From Globisporangium splendens (Eukaryota; Oomycota; Peronosporomycetes; Pythiales; Pythiaceae), in contig VFIW01000050.1 of the NCBI GenBank assembly GCA_006386115.1, positions 357,339-421,338 of the forward strand: DNA of 64,000 nt, written 5' to 3'. The position numbers and the translations under genes were made by a program. The notes below the pieces were generated by a model that ran no database searches, was not told where the DNA came from, and saw only the letters and a list, made by a program, of their open reading frames with translations. This document shows positions 21,476 through 33,414 of this stretch, piece by piece. Within the stretch, counting starts at the first letter, position 1, and each line of letters opens with the position of its first letter.

Positions 21476-22274
21476 CAGCTAGCCCCAGTGGCTGGACACA
21501 AACTCTCACGTCGGCGCCCTCGTTGTCTTCAACTTTGCCCTTGGGGGACGAATCTCTCCCCGTTCTTCTAGTCTCATCACACCCAGTCTTTTGTCAGTCT
21601 TGTGACCCACAGGATAGTTGCCCGACGCCGTAGCTCATCCAGGCTAGAAAAACCACGCGAACAGTGGCATTTCTGCATAGTCCTTTGAGATGCCAGTCTG
21701 AGAATCACGCGAATAGACCACACTCATGAAATGGTGACTTACAACTCGTCTGGCTAAATTCTTCTTGAAGAGCAGTGCGTTGCCGTTGTCCATGCGTTCT
21801 TTTTCAAACTGGCGGCGAGCACCTCGAGCTTTAGGTTTTCACCAGTTGAGCACTGGGTCCAACACACAACGAATGTCAGTGGCGAGTTGGATGACAGGAC
21901 TAAAGGACTGAAATGCCTGGATGTGGTTGATCGATTTTTTTCTTGTTTGTTGGTTGTTAGCGACTCACTTTCAAAAACGCACTTATACACATAAAACACC
22001 GCCCAAATCTCTCCACACAAAAGGAGCTTCATCAGAGCCTGTGGCTGCCAAAAAGTCTTCTCACAATCTCAGGTCTTCCTTTTTGGGGTCAGACGGTGGC
22101 TCAATCACTCTTTCTTCCTTCTTCTTCTTCTTCTCAACTGAACGACTGATACTTTGGAACGAAATTTGCTGATGACGACAACGAAAACTACCCGGCGTGC
22201 ACGGGTGGTGGTGGGGACAAAACTTAGATAATTAGTTGCTTGTTTGTTTCTTCTCTACCGCTCCAAGTTGCGGT

Positions 22275-25200
22275 TTATTCTTCAATTGGAGCAGCGGTTC
22301 CAGACTGGAACCGTGCGGCCATCGCCTCCACGACGCTCCCCGTACTCGTGCTGGTGCTGCGAGAGCTGACGCTCGCGTTCGATCCATTCCGGTTGCGGAA
22401 GTCAAACTTCTTCGGTTTCTTCACTGCACTGTCACTTGGACTCGCCTCATTGGACTCGTCGGTCGAAAAGTTCTTGATCAAATGCGCGATTTTGCTGGTT
22501 CCAGCACCAGTTGCAGTCGCTGGGGCTTCGACCTGTCGAGCTGGCGACGCAACCTTGTTGTTTGCTGCCAGGTACCTGTCCGTCACCTTTTTCGTCGTGA
22601 TCATCGCAGGAAGAGTGACGGAAACAGGGGCAAACACTGCTGGTGGCACCTTCTCTTCCAAATCTTCTTCCTCGTCATGACCAAACTCATTTGTGTCGTC
22701 ATCACTGTGACTGGGTCCACCACCATGCAGCCGCGCCAAGTTGTCCATTTCTTGAACCATTTCCTGGCAAATTTCTTGCAGCTCAGCGCGCTCACGAGTT
22801 ACTGTAGCGATGCGGTCACCCAGTGTCTCGAGCTTCTTCGCTTGCTCTTCATTGCGATCACACAAGCGCCTGATCTCAAGCTCAAATTTCTTGACCTTGG
22901 CGCTCAGTTCGTCAATGTCCGTGCTCGATGTTGCACTGTCGGCTCCTCCGCTGACAGCGGCAGTGACAGTAGTGTTTGGTCGAGAAGTCAGCTCCCGTTT
23001 CATCATTTCCAACTCGCGTTGGCTAATCAAAAGTTGAGCCGATCGTTGATCTAATTGCTTCTGCAACTCACTGACCATGGCGTTCTGGTCAGTGGCAAAG
23101 GTATTGTCACTGATCGTCCGGCTGCGATGTTCAAAGAGCTGACCCTCGAGCGCAGTCAGCTTCACTTGAAGCGTTCTCTTCTCCTTCAACGCTTCCTCGA
23201 GTCTCTCGTTCACACTCTCCATTTGGTTGCTACGGTAACGAAGCTGCATCACCTCCTGCTTGGATAATTTCAGCTGCTTCGTGAGTTCCGCGACTTCGTC
23301 TCCACGATCCCCAGCATTGATAACGAGAGATGGCGGTGATGATGGCACAGATGGAGAAGGAGTTGACGCCAACTCGGCAGCGCTCGCGCGTTGTTGAGCC
23401 GACTCCAACTGCTGCTGCAGTTGCTTCACTTGACCCTCCAACTCGGTGGTTCTCTCTTGAGCCTTCATGAGCATCTTCAGCACCTCTTCGAGTTCGTTCT
23501 CCAGGTTCTTCTTGGCGCTCTCCAACATCGTCGCCCCTTGCTCGCGGTTTGACATGTGGTCACGCAGAGCTGCCAGCTCCTGCTCTTTAACAGCCAGCTT
23601 TTTATTGCTGTCGTCGAGACTTTCCTGAAACTGTTGGATTTGCTTTTCCAGCGCCTTCTGCTTGTCCTGTTGCTTTGCTGACACATAATTGTCATCGAGC
23701 TCGGCGATCTTCGGACCTCCATCCGACGAAGACGCCGAGTTCATGTCGGTATCGTCATCGACACTCAAGACCTTAGAAGCTACCACTTTCGATTCCATAG
23801 CTTCGAGTTTCGCCTGTAATCTCAGGTTGTCATCCGTAGCTTCACGCAGCAAATTGTTCAGCTGCTTGACTTTTTCTTCCAGCGCTATCTTGGCCTTGCC
23901 GACATCCATGTAGATCTTGTTGAGGAACCCTGGAGCCGCATTAGTAGACGAGCCACTACTGGACGATCCATCGAAAGGTTTCGACTCTGCCTCCGCACTC
24001 GCGGCGGTAGAACTCTGCTCGAGTCGCTGCAACAGTTTCTCGATCTCCATGCGCGCTCCGCTCAACTCAACCTCCAGCGTATTCTTGTCTTCCTCGAGCG
24101 CGCTCTTGGCCTTGCGCACTTGTTCCAACTCGCGTTGGAAGTTCTCATCGTCATGGAGAGTGAGATTGTTCGTGCCTTGGCTGCTCGCGCTCGCGGTTTC
24201 CGAGTGGTGGTTTTGCGCCTGCTTGAGATCCTCGAGTGCGCTCTCGAGTTTGGCCTTCAGGACAAAGTTCTCGCGCTCGAGGTTGTTGAGCTGCTCCGTC
24301 ATCGTGAGCACTGGCGCCACGCGACTCATGGCGAGCGAATCATTGATACTGTTGTCAGATCCGCGACCCGAGTCGTCAGCTGAGGTGTCGGTGTCCTTGC
24401 GGCGCAATTGAGGCACGCCGTGCGAAAAGCCATTAGACGGGAGCGACGGAGGCTGCACGGGGCCGTCGTGGACGTCGTACACGAGCGAGCGGCTCAGGAA
24501 CTCGAGCTGGTGCTGCAGCCGCTGGTTGCGCTCGAGCGCCGTCTCCATTTCCTTGCGGAAATCAAAGATCTTCCACGCGTCCTGGACGTTCTTGAACCCT
24601 GCGGGCGGTCCACTGCCGTCAATGTCGTCGTCTCCGCCACCGCTCATGGCATCGAGCTCATAATGGAACTTCTTGACACGCTCCATGAACTCGAATTGCG
24701 GGAGGAACATGAATGATGCGGCCATGTCCTTGCCGCTCTCCTGGGCCTGCATCACCTGCGTCGCGCAGAACTGGAACGCCATCTCGAGCTCCTGGAGCAG
24801 TCGGATCGTCATGACGCGGTACTGGCCGCCGTTCTTCGTCTCGGCCTGCTCACGTACGATGAGCTCCTCGTTCTCAAAGATGAGCGAGTCAATGCGCTTC
24901 TGCGATTCTTTCAGGAACGACTCGAGCTGCAGAATCTGCATCTCCTTGCGCTCGAGGCGGCGCTTGGACGAGCGGCAGTCCGAGCACCCAACGAGGTCCG
25001 CGAGTGGGTCGCGGTCGCTGCTCTGGGAGCTCATGCTGGTCGTCGTGCGGCGCGACGACACGGACGACGCCGTGTCCGGGTACCGCTGCTGCTTGGCGGT
25101 CGACAAAAGCTGCGCGGGTGGCAGCCCCGCGATCGAGAGCAGCTGGTTGATGTTGTCGTTCTTGCTGTTGCCCTGCATCGTCATGTTGCTGGACGAGATC

Positions 25201-25864
25201 GAGTTGCTGCTCGCTGGCGGCTTGGCGTAGTCCCAGACAATCTCAAACTCGAGCAGCGCGGCCAGATCGCGGCATTTCAATGGCGAGATGCGGTACACCT
25301 TGTGGCGCACGGGGTTCTGCGGCTGCACGAGGTCCGCAAAGTCCACCGTAAACAGCGCCACCGCTGAATGACTCGGCAGCTATCGTACAGAACAAGTGCA
25401 CACCCAAACAAGCGCATGACGTGAGTGCCAACTCCTCCATATTCATCAAAACAATGCGCTATAAAACGCGGGAAAAACACGCAATTGTATAGGGAAAACA
25501 GACATACCGCGACAAGCACGACCTCGTACTCCTTCTTGAGGAACTCGTTGCCGCCGCCGTTCGCTGCCTTCTTGCCGCGCAGCAGAGACGTCTGGATGCC
25601 CACGTGCTGGTTCCACTCGGCGACGTGGTCCGAGTGCCACCGCGTGGGCTCGGACGTGATCTCCTTCGAGTTGCGCCGGAAGAGCACGATGAGGTCCTCG
25701 TCGAGCGGCGAGATGTCGTGACCCACGGTCGCGCGCTGGATGAACACGTCGAGGTTGACGAGGATCGTGCCGCTGCCGCCGTTTGCAGCGCCGGTGGACG
25801 TCGTGGAGCGATAGCTCGGCCGCATCGACATCGAGTCGTTGCCGCCGCCGCCGCCGCGCCGCAT
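22275..25864 (-). CDS. NT-C2 domain coiled-coil protein
   Basis: Two exons: 25864-25508 and 25379-22275, joined over a 128-nt GT(ATGT)...AG intron in phase 0, giving about 1153 residues. The N-terminal 170 residues resemble an NT-type C2 domain as in EEIG1/EHBP1 proteins: ILVNLDVFIQRATV, then RRNSKEITSEPTRWH, then YEVVLVA continuing across the intron into ALFTVDFADLVQ. The rest is predicted coiled coil from about residue 270 to near the end, with Ser-rich breaks; two Cys (CSDC) lie before the first coil. NT-C2/coiled-coil proteins typically link membranes with cytoskeleton or Rab pathways; that role is inferred. A nearer acceptor (CATTCAG) would need a different donor to keep frame. The start is the first ATG, at 25864. 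Confidence 0.8.
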
Positions 25865-27452
25865 GCTTTAATAGCTGGTAATCAACGGGTCGATAATAGC
25901 GAATGCGTCCGTGTCTCGCGTGCGATAATCGCGATCAGGAGCCGCTTTCTTCGAAAGAAACTAACAACAAAAGCGTAAAAGCGTGGATAGGCAGGCGCCA
26001 CTTGCAGCAAGCAATGCCGACAACAATGTTATTGTTGTTTGCTGCAGGTTCTTGAGAGGAGCAGACGAACGTATGTGGGGCTTGGGAAGACCGCCAGGTA
26101 TAAATGCGCAGGCAGGATGGCAAGAAGCGCGCCGCGCGTTCCTGGCCGGAACTGGATCTCTTGTTGTGTGTGTCTGCAACTCGCCTGACTCGCTCTCTTG
26201 CGGACGGCAGCACTGTTTGCTGGTTTGTTGTTGGCTGGAAATGTGCCGTAGAGACCTGCCAACAACGTGGCAACAGAAGAAGGAAGGGAGAGATGAGGGA
26301 GTTGCCCCGTCTCTATCCCTCTGGCTCGTTTGTGGATGGTCCCTCGCCACATGGATGCATGACATTTGATGACCTCGACATATTTTCTAACAAGAAAATT
26401 GCACTCTCTTGCTAGCCAATTGCGTATTGATGCAAGATAGATTATCTGTGGTGGCATGCTTTTAGACATTATGAGAGGTGATTACACCATGCAAGTCAGA
26501 AAATTGTAGGGGCAGACGGAGCGGTCACCAGCTGTTTTGGCGGGTTTCGCTGGGTTTCTCCATTTTAACCCTACTAAACCAAACACTTTGTGCTTTTACA
26601 AATATGAACACGTCAATTTATGCCACAATTGGTTCCAATTCTTACCTTTGTCCATTTTGTCTTTCGCCAATACAGCCACGAACGCACCTAAAGGCAATTT
26701 GGACCAATTTGCCAGAGCAAATAACAACGGGTGGTTGCTAGTTGTCCGCAACCAATCGATCCTTTATTGTGTTATGCAATCTCTAATAAATGCTAGAGCT
26801 CTGCACTTCAGCGCCACTGCTGTATCGTAATGCTGCGAAATGCTGAACTGACTCGGCGTCTCTGCACTTGGGGTGCGTACAAATGTGTATCGTGGGTGAG
26901 TGGCCGGACTGAATGAAGCAGCAACACTGGGCATGGGGGATTCACAGCTGGGTGGACGCTCTCACTGCACAAACACTGCAGATGCCGACTGGAGAATGCC
27001 AATCCAGATAAATCTCAAGCGCGTTGGATTCGACAAATATTGATAAATGTGCGTTTTTTATTGGACAAAGTTATTGTTCAAGCCACCGATTGGCTGAAAT
27101 AGTTTCTCACCAGTGTAATTTGCCAACTTTGTGGTGACGAGAAGCGTTCTTCCGTTGATATATGCGCATGAACACACACCAGAATGCCCACATGGAGTCG
27201 ATGTGGTAGTGGAGTTTGTCATTAATTACCAGAAAACGCAATAAATACCTCCATCCTCGCCTTCAACTCACTCATTCCCTGGTCAAAACTACTTCACCTT
27301 GGTTTCTTGACAGATACACAATGCTCGACGCATCAGCACAAATTTCAAAATTGTGCTCCTTGCGCTTCTCCTTCTTCTTTCGCGGTGCTCCTTTTCAAAA
27401 GAAGCCAAAACTGGAGCAACCCACCAATTCTTGGTCTTTGATGCCACGCTCC
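25865..27452. other. Intergenic, no gene seen
   Basis: Promoter side of the NT-C2 gene and downstream side of the LRR pseudokinase gene, which is transcribed towards it. Short overlapping frames only. A GACGCATTCGCTATT segment near 25.9 kb (minus strand) is weakly similar to a sequence just before paralogue 4 and may contain a transcription start. Confidence 0.45.
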
Positions 27453-30400
27453 TTACACATTCGCTTCGTTAAAGTCTTCCTCCTCTCTCGCCGTCGTGAA
27501 CACGGACGACGACGACATGTTGGACGACGACGACAGGCTGCTCACTAGACTCAGATTCGTCGTTCGAAGCCACGAGCTAACTGCACGGCTGCTTGTTGTA
27601 ATTCGCCCCTCGAGAAGCTGCACGAGCTCTTCTTGCAGGTCCAGAGCATCTGGACGCTCGTAGATGTTTGGATTCCAGCAGCGGCGAGCGAGATACTTGA
27701 TCTCATTCGGACACTCTGCCGTAAACTTGAGCAAGTGATGCTCCTCACCCACTTCGGCGGCAGTCGCGAGGTCCTTCATCGTATCCACAGAGAGCATTGT
27801 GTCCAGTTCCCACAGAAGCAATCCGAACGCGTAAACATCGCTCTTGGTCTCTTTATACTTGGCATTCGACGAATCTGATGGCGCTGCTGGCATTGTTGGC
27901 GTGAGTGCTGCACCGCCGTGGAGTAACGAAGAGCCCAATTGCGACTGGGTGAACGACGATGGTTTGATTCCCATCATTCGTTTCATTCGCACTTTCGCGC
28001 TTTGACGAATGGAGCCCTCGCGTTCCACAGTGCTGTTAGTATCATTCGGGAGTCTCACATCCAAAGCACAGAGTTTTGCTTCGCCATGATCGTTCACCAG
28101 CACTTTCGAAGAGTTCAGGCTGCCGTGGACGAGTTGACTCGAATGCAGATACACCAGCGCCATCGCAATGTCCAACGCAATCGACAGTTTACAGCGCCAG
28201 TCGTACTCGGCAGTCTCAGGATTCTCTTGGGCTGACGCCGCGGGGAACCAACTGAAAATGTTACCGCCCTTCACAAGATTGCTAGCGCTCGAGCTGTTCA
28301 GATACATCTTTCCTTCACGCCGACGGCGTTCCGTTTGGAACATGGACGTCAACGACCCGTTATGCATATACTCGAACACGACTGCAAATTTCCATCGCTG
28401 AGTCACCGCTTGGTGCTGATAGCTCGTGCTGCCAAACGTCAGCCCAATGAACTGCACCATACTCGGGTGCTCAATAGTACTCGCCAAACGAATTTGCTCG
28501 ATGAATCGACGCTCTTCTCGTTTCTGGTTCTTCTTTTGCCGCAGCAGCGCATGGAGCACGACTTGGTAGCCCTGGTAGTCAGCTACAAACAGGTTGCGGA
28601 TCGATTTTTGCGGTTTACTATTGAAATTGCTCACCAGCACACCCTTCATTCTGATTTCCTCTGGAGGAATTTCGTACACGAGCAAGTCGTCCATTTCGCC
28701 GTGCTTTTTCTGCTTGTCGAAGTCTTCTTCTTCCAGCAGCGCCACCGCATTTGGATACCCGTTCGGATTGTCATACACCCAACTCATGTCGCTCTCTTCT
28801 TCCATATCCCGATCCGTGTTGGTGCGCTGCTCCATCCCGAACGAGAGATAGTTGCTCGGCGATTTACCTTTCGCGTCACCATCCAACATCTTTCGTTTTC
28901 GATAAAGGAAAAAGCCGAACGTTGTCACCAGCAAACCGACAAAGAAGCTGACTCCACCGATGACGACAATGGCTTTGCTCGAAAACTCGGACTCTTTGGA
29001 CATGCCAGAGCCGTTGTTGAGTGCTGACGCGGTGTCGGGAGACGCTGATGTGGGCGTCGGCGTCGAACTTGGTTCGGCTGTGCTATCTTCGGTCCCAGGA
29101 GTGACGCCAGCGACAACAGCCGCGGCGCATTGCTCGATCACACAGAACGGGACGCTATCGACCACCTCCAGAACAGCTTGTGCGTTTTCACACGATGTCA
29201 ACTTGAACGTGGGGATGGTGAGCTCATCCAGACCTGCAAACACGGTCATGTCTGATCGACAGACTTCAATCAGTGTCAGAGCATTGCCGTCCAGATTCCT
29301 GCAAGACAACATCCACACAACCAGACCACTCATTAGAAAAATGCAGCGCAACCATATTTGGGGACCTGTTGGCAGGCTGGTCAGTACTCACAACTTCTTC
29401 AAAGTCGTTGGGAACTGGACGCCCTGGATCTTTGTGATACTATTTGAAGCAAGGTTCCTGGAATAGAGTTCACGTAAGAAAATGCCCACGCTTTAAAGAT
29501 GTTAAGGAACACACAATTGGACGCTTACAGCTCAATGAGCGATTCCAACTCCGTGACTCTGGTTGGGAACTTTGTGAGTCGGTTCTGGCTCAAATCCCTG
29601 TTTTTAATTCAGAGCATCAGACAGAGAGAGAAATGAGCGATTGTTACTTTTGAATCGACAGAACTAAGTGCCACGTTCGCTCACAGATACTGGATCGAGT
29701 CGGGGACGTTAGAGAAATTAGACGAGCCGCTCTCAAGCGCGTTGCTGCTTGCATTCCTGTGTATCCCATTTGCATTCATAAAGCAAATATGATCACCATT
29801 CTGAGCATGCATGATGTCCACAGATAATTAAATAATGCACGTACAGGACGCTCAGAGATGCAGGAAGCGCAATGCCATCGAGACTCGTCAGCGCAGTTTT
29901 CGCCAGTGACCTGTCCATAAGAATATTGATAAGGAAGCCTACACATAAAGAATAAACAAAGCCCTTTTGATGAGGCACATACAGATACTGGAGCGAGCGT
30001 AAGGATGCGAGCGCATTCTTCTCAATGAGTCCAATCGAGTTCCCGTCAAGCAGCAGCGTGAGCAGCAGCGAGGGTGTGGGCCACGGCGTCGCGTTTCGCA
30101 GCGCCGCGATCTCGTTCTGGCGCAGATCCCTACAATGTGGAATAAAGACGCGGTTCGTGCATCAGTTGAAGCAGTCCCAAAACCACGTCAACACGCATTT
30201 AATCATGCTACGCACAGATAGGATAGCCGCACAGGCAGCTTGAGCGTCGTCAGGTCCGAGATGCGGTTGTCTTGCAGCTCTCTATCATATGCACACAGTT
30301 CATCAGTCATCTCCGCATTCACAGATTACCATAAAAGAAGACAAACGTACAGGTGGTTCATATCATTATCCGCGCCTGCCTGGAACGTCTCCAGCCCATT

Positions 30401-30792
30401 GTGATTCAAGTACCTGAACGCACAAAGCACAGACAACATCAGCACAATTATATAGACATCCAACCACCATCACCATCACACACTTACATGGTATACACGC
30501 TCGGGTAGCTCGTGACGACGTCGACATCGAGGTTGGAGAGGTTGAGGCTACGCTCGGCGGGCGAGGGTGCGCTCACGCGGATATTGCGCGGCGTGCAGCT
30601 GGCGTCGTACGCGACGGCGTCCAGCGCCGTGGCGCCGACCACCACGGTGCTGGCGTTCGCGCAGTCGGCTTGCGCTGTCGCTGCGGCGTCGCGCGACAGC
30701 AGGAGCAGCAGCAGGCCGCACGCACGCAGGAGCCGCATGGTCCACGGACGGCGCCGCCTCAATGCGCCGCAATCGCCGTTCTGCGCGGCCAT
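27453..30792 (-). CDS. LRR receptor-like protein with TKL-type pseudokinase domain
   Basis: Nine exons: 30792-30488, 30413-30351, 30281-30216, 30129-29983, 29910-29845, 29756-29685, 29597-29529, 29457-29392, 29298-27453. They sum to 2700 nt (899 residues). All eight introns are GT-AG and in phase 2 within the first codon of an LRR; exons 2-8 each encode one repeat (exon 4 two), e.g. LDLSQNRLTKFP. Exon 1 encodes a signal peptide (MRLLRACGLLLLLLSRDAAA; an ATG at 30738 is an alternative start). Exon 9 gives the last LRR, a Cys-containing cap, a Ser/Thr/Pro stalk, one membrane span near residues 393-417 and a kinase fold at about 490-880. The catalytic motifs are lost: VAIK is VVLHALL, HRD is HGS, and DFG is ALD; the DVYAFG segment is intact. 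Likely a plasma-membrane signalling or scaffold receptor without catalysis. Confidence 0.88.
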
Positions 30793-33414
30793 GATGGTCG
30801 GAAGAAAGAAATGACGCTTATCAAGCGCCTTTGTTGAATGCCAGTTGTAACGCAACTGGCCAATTCGATTCGCCTTGTCGTAAATTGCGCACAGGGTTGC
30901 TTGCTTGTAGGGTTACGCTGTGCGCTGGCTATCGGTCCCTAGTCTCCGCAAGGCGTAACCTTGTCTTAGTGGCCAAAAGGAGGGGCACGTTTTGTGTGTG
31001 TGTGCTGGACTCGGAGATGCTGCGAGATTGCAAACCAGTCCACCCTTTCGGCCTCGTCGTAATGGGTATCACATTCATTATTTAATATTAGAGAGGATGT
31101 AGTTATGTGTAAATGGAGAGGTTCGTGGAAGGAATCGAGGAAGTCGAGAGGGTCGAAGCCACGTCAATTGCTACTGTTTGCAAGTTGTCCCACTCGCACC
31201 GCCCCTTCTGGGTACACACATCAAGTTTCACAGGCTGACTCGCCACGTTGTCCGTACTGCGCCAGTATCAGTCACACTCAAGAGAGTCAGGATGATTGCA
31301 AGATTTATTCTGACAGGTTCAAAGAAAGCATCGACTGTTGTGTCAATCGACCCAGACTGACTTTCTTGGCCACTTTCATTCCACAAAAAGTGTAACGGCA
31401 ATCGCACATGTGGATATGGTTCCGCGAGTATGCAACTTGCACACTTTTTTGACGTCACGGTATCGTATCGCGCTATGAGCATGTTGAAAGATGGAAAATC
31501 GACACATAAGAGCGCGTTTTTACCGCCCTTGTCGAATGTAAAAATCCGGTTCGCGACGCACATTCGACACTTCCAAAAGCACACAATTGCAACTCGGTCG
31601 TGCCGGTCTCTCTGGTCAAATGATCATCAAGCAAATGCGAGGTGAAGCGGTCACACCAGCTCAACACCTGATCACGATCGCGAACAGAGCGCAACAATTA
31701 CGTGGGTGGGTTTCCACTAGACGACTTGGAAACACGTGAAGAGAGAATTCAATCAGACAGCAGATTTTCTGGCAAACAGTGCAACGGATGCAAAAATGAG
31801 TCGATATTTCTGCCCACGAGGAACACCCAGAGACGACAGGATTTGGTGACGAGCTCAAGAACTGCTAGAAGAAGATACAAACTCTTTCAGAGGGACACAC
31901 ACAACAGAGCTCCACCTCCATCGTGAAGGTGCTCCAACAATTTCAGGATTCTTAAACCAGTATATACAGTTAAATTGAATACCTTCATCATCGTCATCAT
32001 CATGCCGGTCTCTCTGGGTGTGTTTACGACTGAGGTAGCGATAAAGAATGTGCACCTCGCTGCGTGACAATGGTGCAAAAGTTTCCAGCGACCAGACGAT
32101 CGAGATGGCAGCATTCTCAATATGTAGTGCTGGTAAGGAGACAGTCATTGCTGATATCCGTCCTTTCAAATTGTTGAAAGCACCACTACGCGAGTGACGA
32201 GGGGTAAGCAAGCATGTCCGTCTTTGCAGATGCAAGTCGTTAAATCACAAGATGTATGTATATTGCAAGTCCCTTGCAGTGCATCCATCGGTCAGGTCTA
32301 TTCACCAGTGGTGAACACGAGTGCAGAATTGTGTGGTTGCATTTTTGTTGGAAACGTGTCAATCGTGCAAATGGACTCCGCGAGCAGACGATGAAGATTG
32401 CAAGCATTTTGCTCATTCCTGGTTTAGAGAAGAGGCATTCCGCGCCGATCTCTTGCCTTTGCGATACACAACCACTAACTTTGCAACGTAGCAGAGAAAA
32501 ACAAGCAGGTCCTTCGTCGCAGATGCAAGTATCGCATTTAAATGACTGTTGCTGCACATATTGAGCATGCCGTGTGTTCTTGTGGCTTTTGATTGAAGAC
32601 GAGAGTGCAAAACTGAGTACTTGCAGTGGCTGCAGAGTGGATGCAGCGAATAGACGATGAGTTCTACGATTGTAAACATACAAGATGGAGAAAAGAGCAC
32701 ATTCCCGACTTGTGCCTCAACTGGCTGCCGTAGCTAACTGTAGCTGCATGCATACATGGTCTCAGCAAGTGCCTCCTTTGTCTTGTGCCTTGCTTTGCAC
32801 CAAAGACAGCTTTGAGAATGGTCGGTGTGAAAACATTGAGTTGGTTACTCGCTGCTGCAGGCTGACGGCTATCGCAGCAGTTGTGGTGTCAGCCAGTTTG
32901 AACAGCCTGACTCCAAGTTGAGCCAATATTTGGTAGGCTATCCTAAACCAGTCTAGATGAACTCAAATTGGTAGTGGGCTATCTGGATAGCGCGAATAAA
33001 GGAGTTCCCTATTTTATCAAATATGAAGTATCGGTAACATACCGGTATGTATTAAATTGGTGAGTTCCATTGCAGACAAAACGCAATCGATCATTTCAAA
33101 TCAAATGCAGACAAAACCTCATTATTTTGGCCAAGCACCATCTGAAATCTTGACCAGTCTGTATTTGGGATTTCAAAAGTGCTTTATGCGAGTTGAAGCA
33201 ATTCAAGCTTCCAAAGTCTCATCGTTTCTTGACCATTGACTGCCGAGAACTGCGCTCCTTTGCATGAACTCAACGATGTCGACTCAAAAACTGGCCAATT
33301 AGCATGGCACGTTAGTTAAATTACATATTTTGTGAGATATGCCCAATGCGCTGGCTGGGATCCTTTCTTTTCATTTCAGCAAAACGCCGTCGTCTTCGCC
33401 CGCATGACCGCCAG
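30793..33414. other. Intergenic, no gene seen
   Basis: Promoter side of the pseudokinase gene and 3' side of the WW-domain gene. Only short frames of biased composition. A weak direct repeat with core TGCAGATGCAAGT occurs near 32.23 and 32.52 kb. No mobile-element coding sequence or RNA gene recognised. Confidence 0.45.

Larger units (their letters stand above)
18976..22274. other. Gene-poor stretch with decayed duplicated sequence
   Basis: Apart from the two related remnants listed at about 20.0 and 21.3 kb I see no supportable gene. Open frames of 140-180 codons on both strands at 20315-20858 overlap one another and lack ATG starts or recognisable domains. The stretch ends at the 3' end of the NT-C2 gene. 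Confidence 0.4.

Noticed and set aside
27453..29351. Kinase gene consisting of the last exon alone
   Set aside because: The apparent start lies in an intron; consensus splice sites connect eight upstream exons with a signal peptide and LRRs in the same phase.
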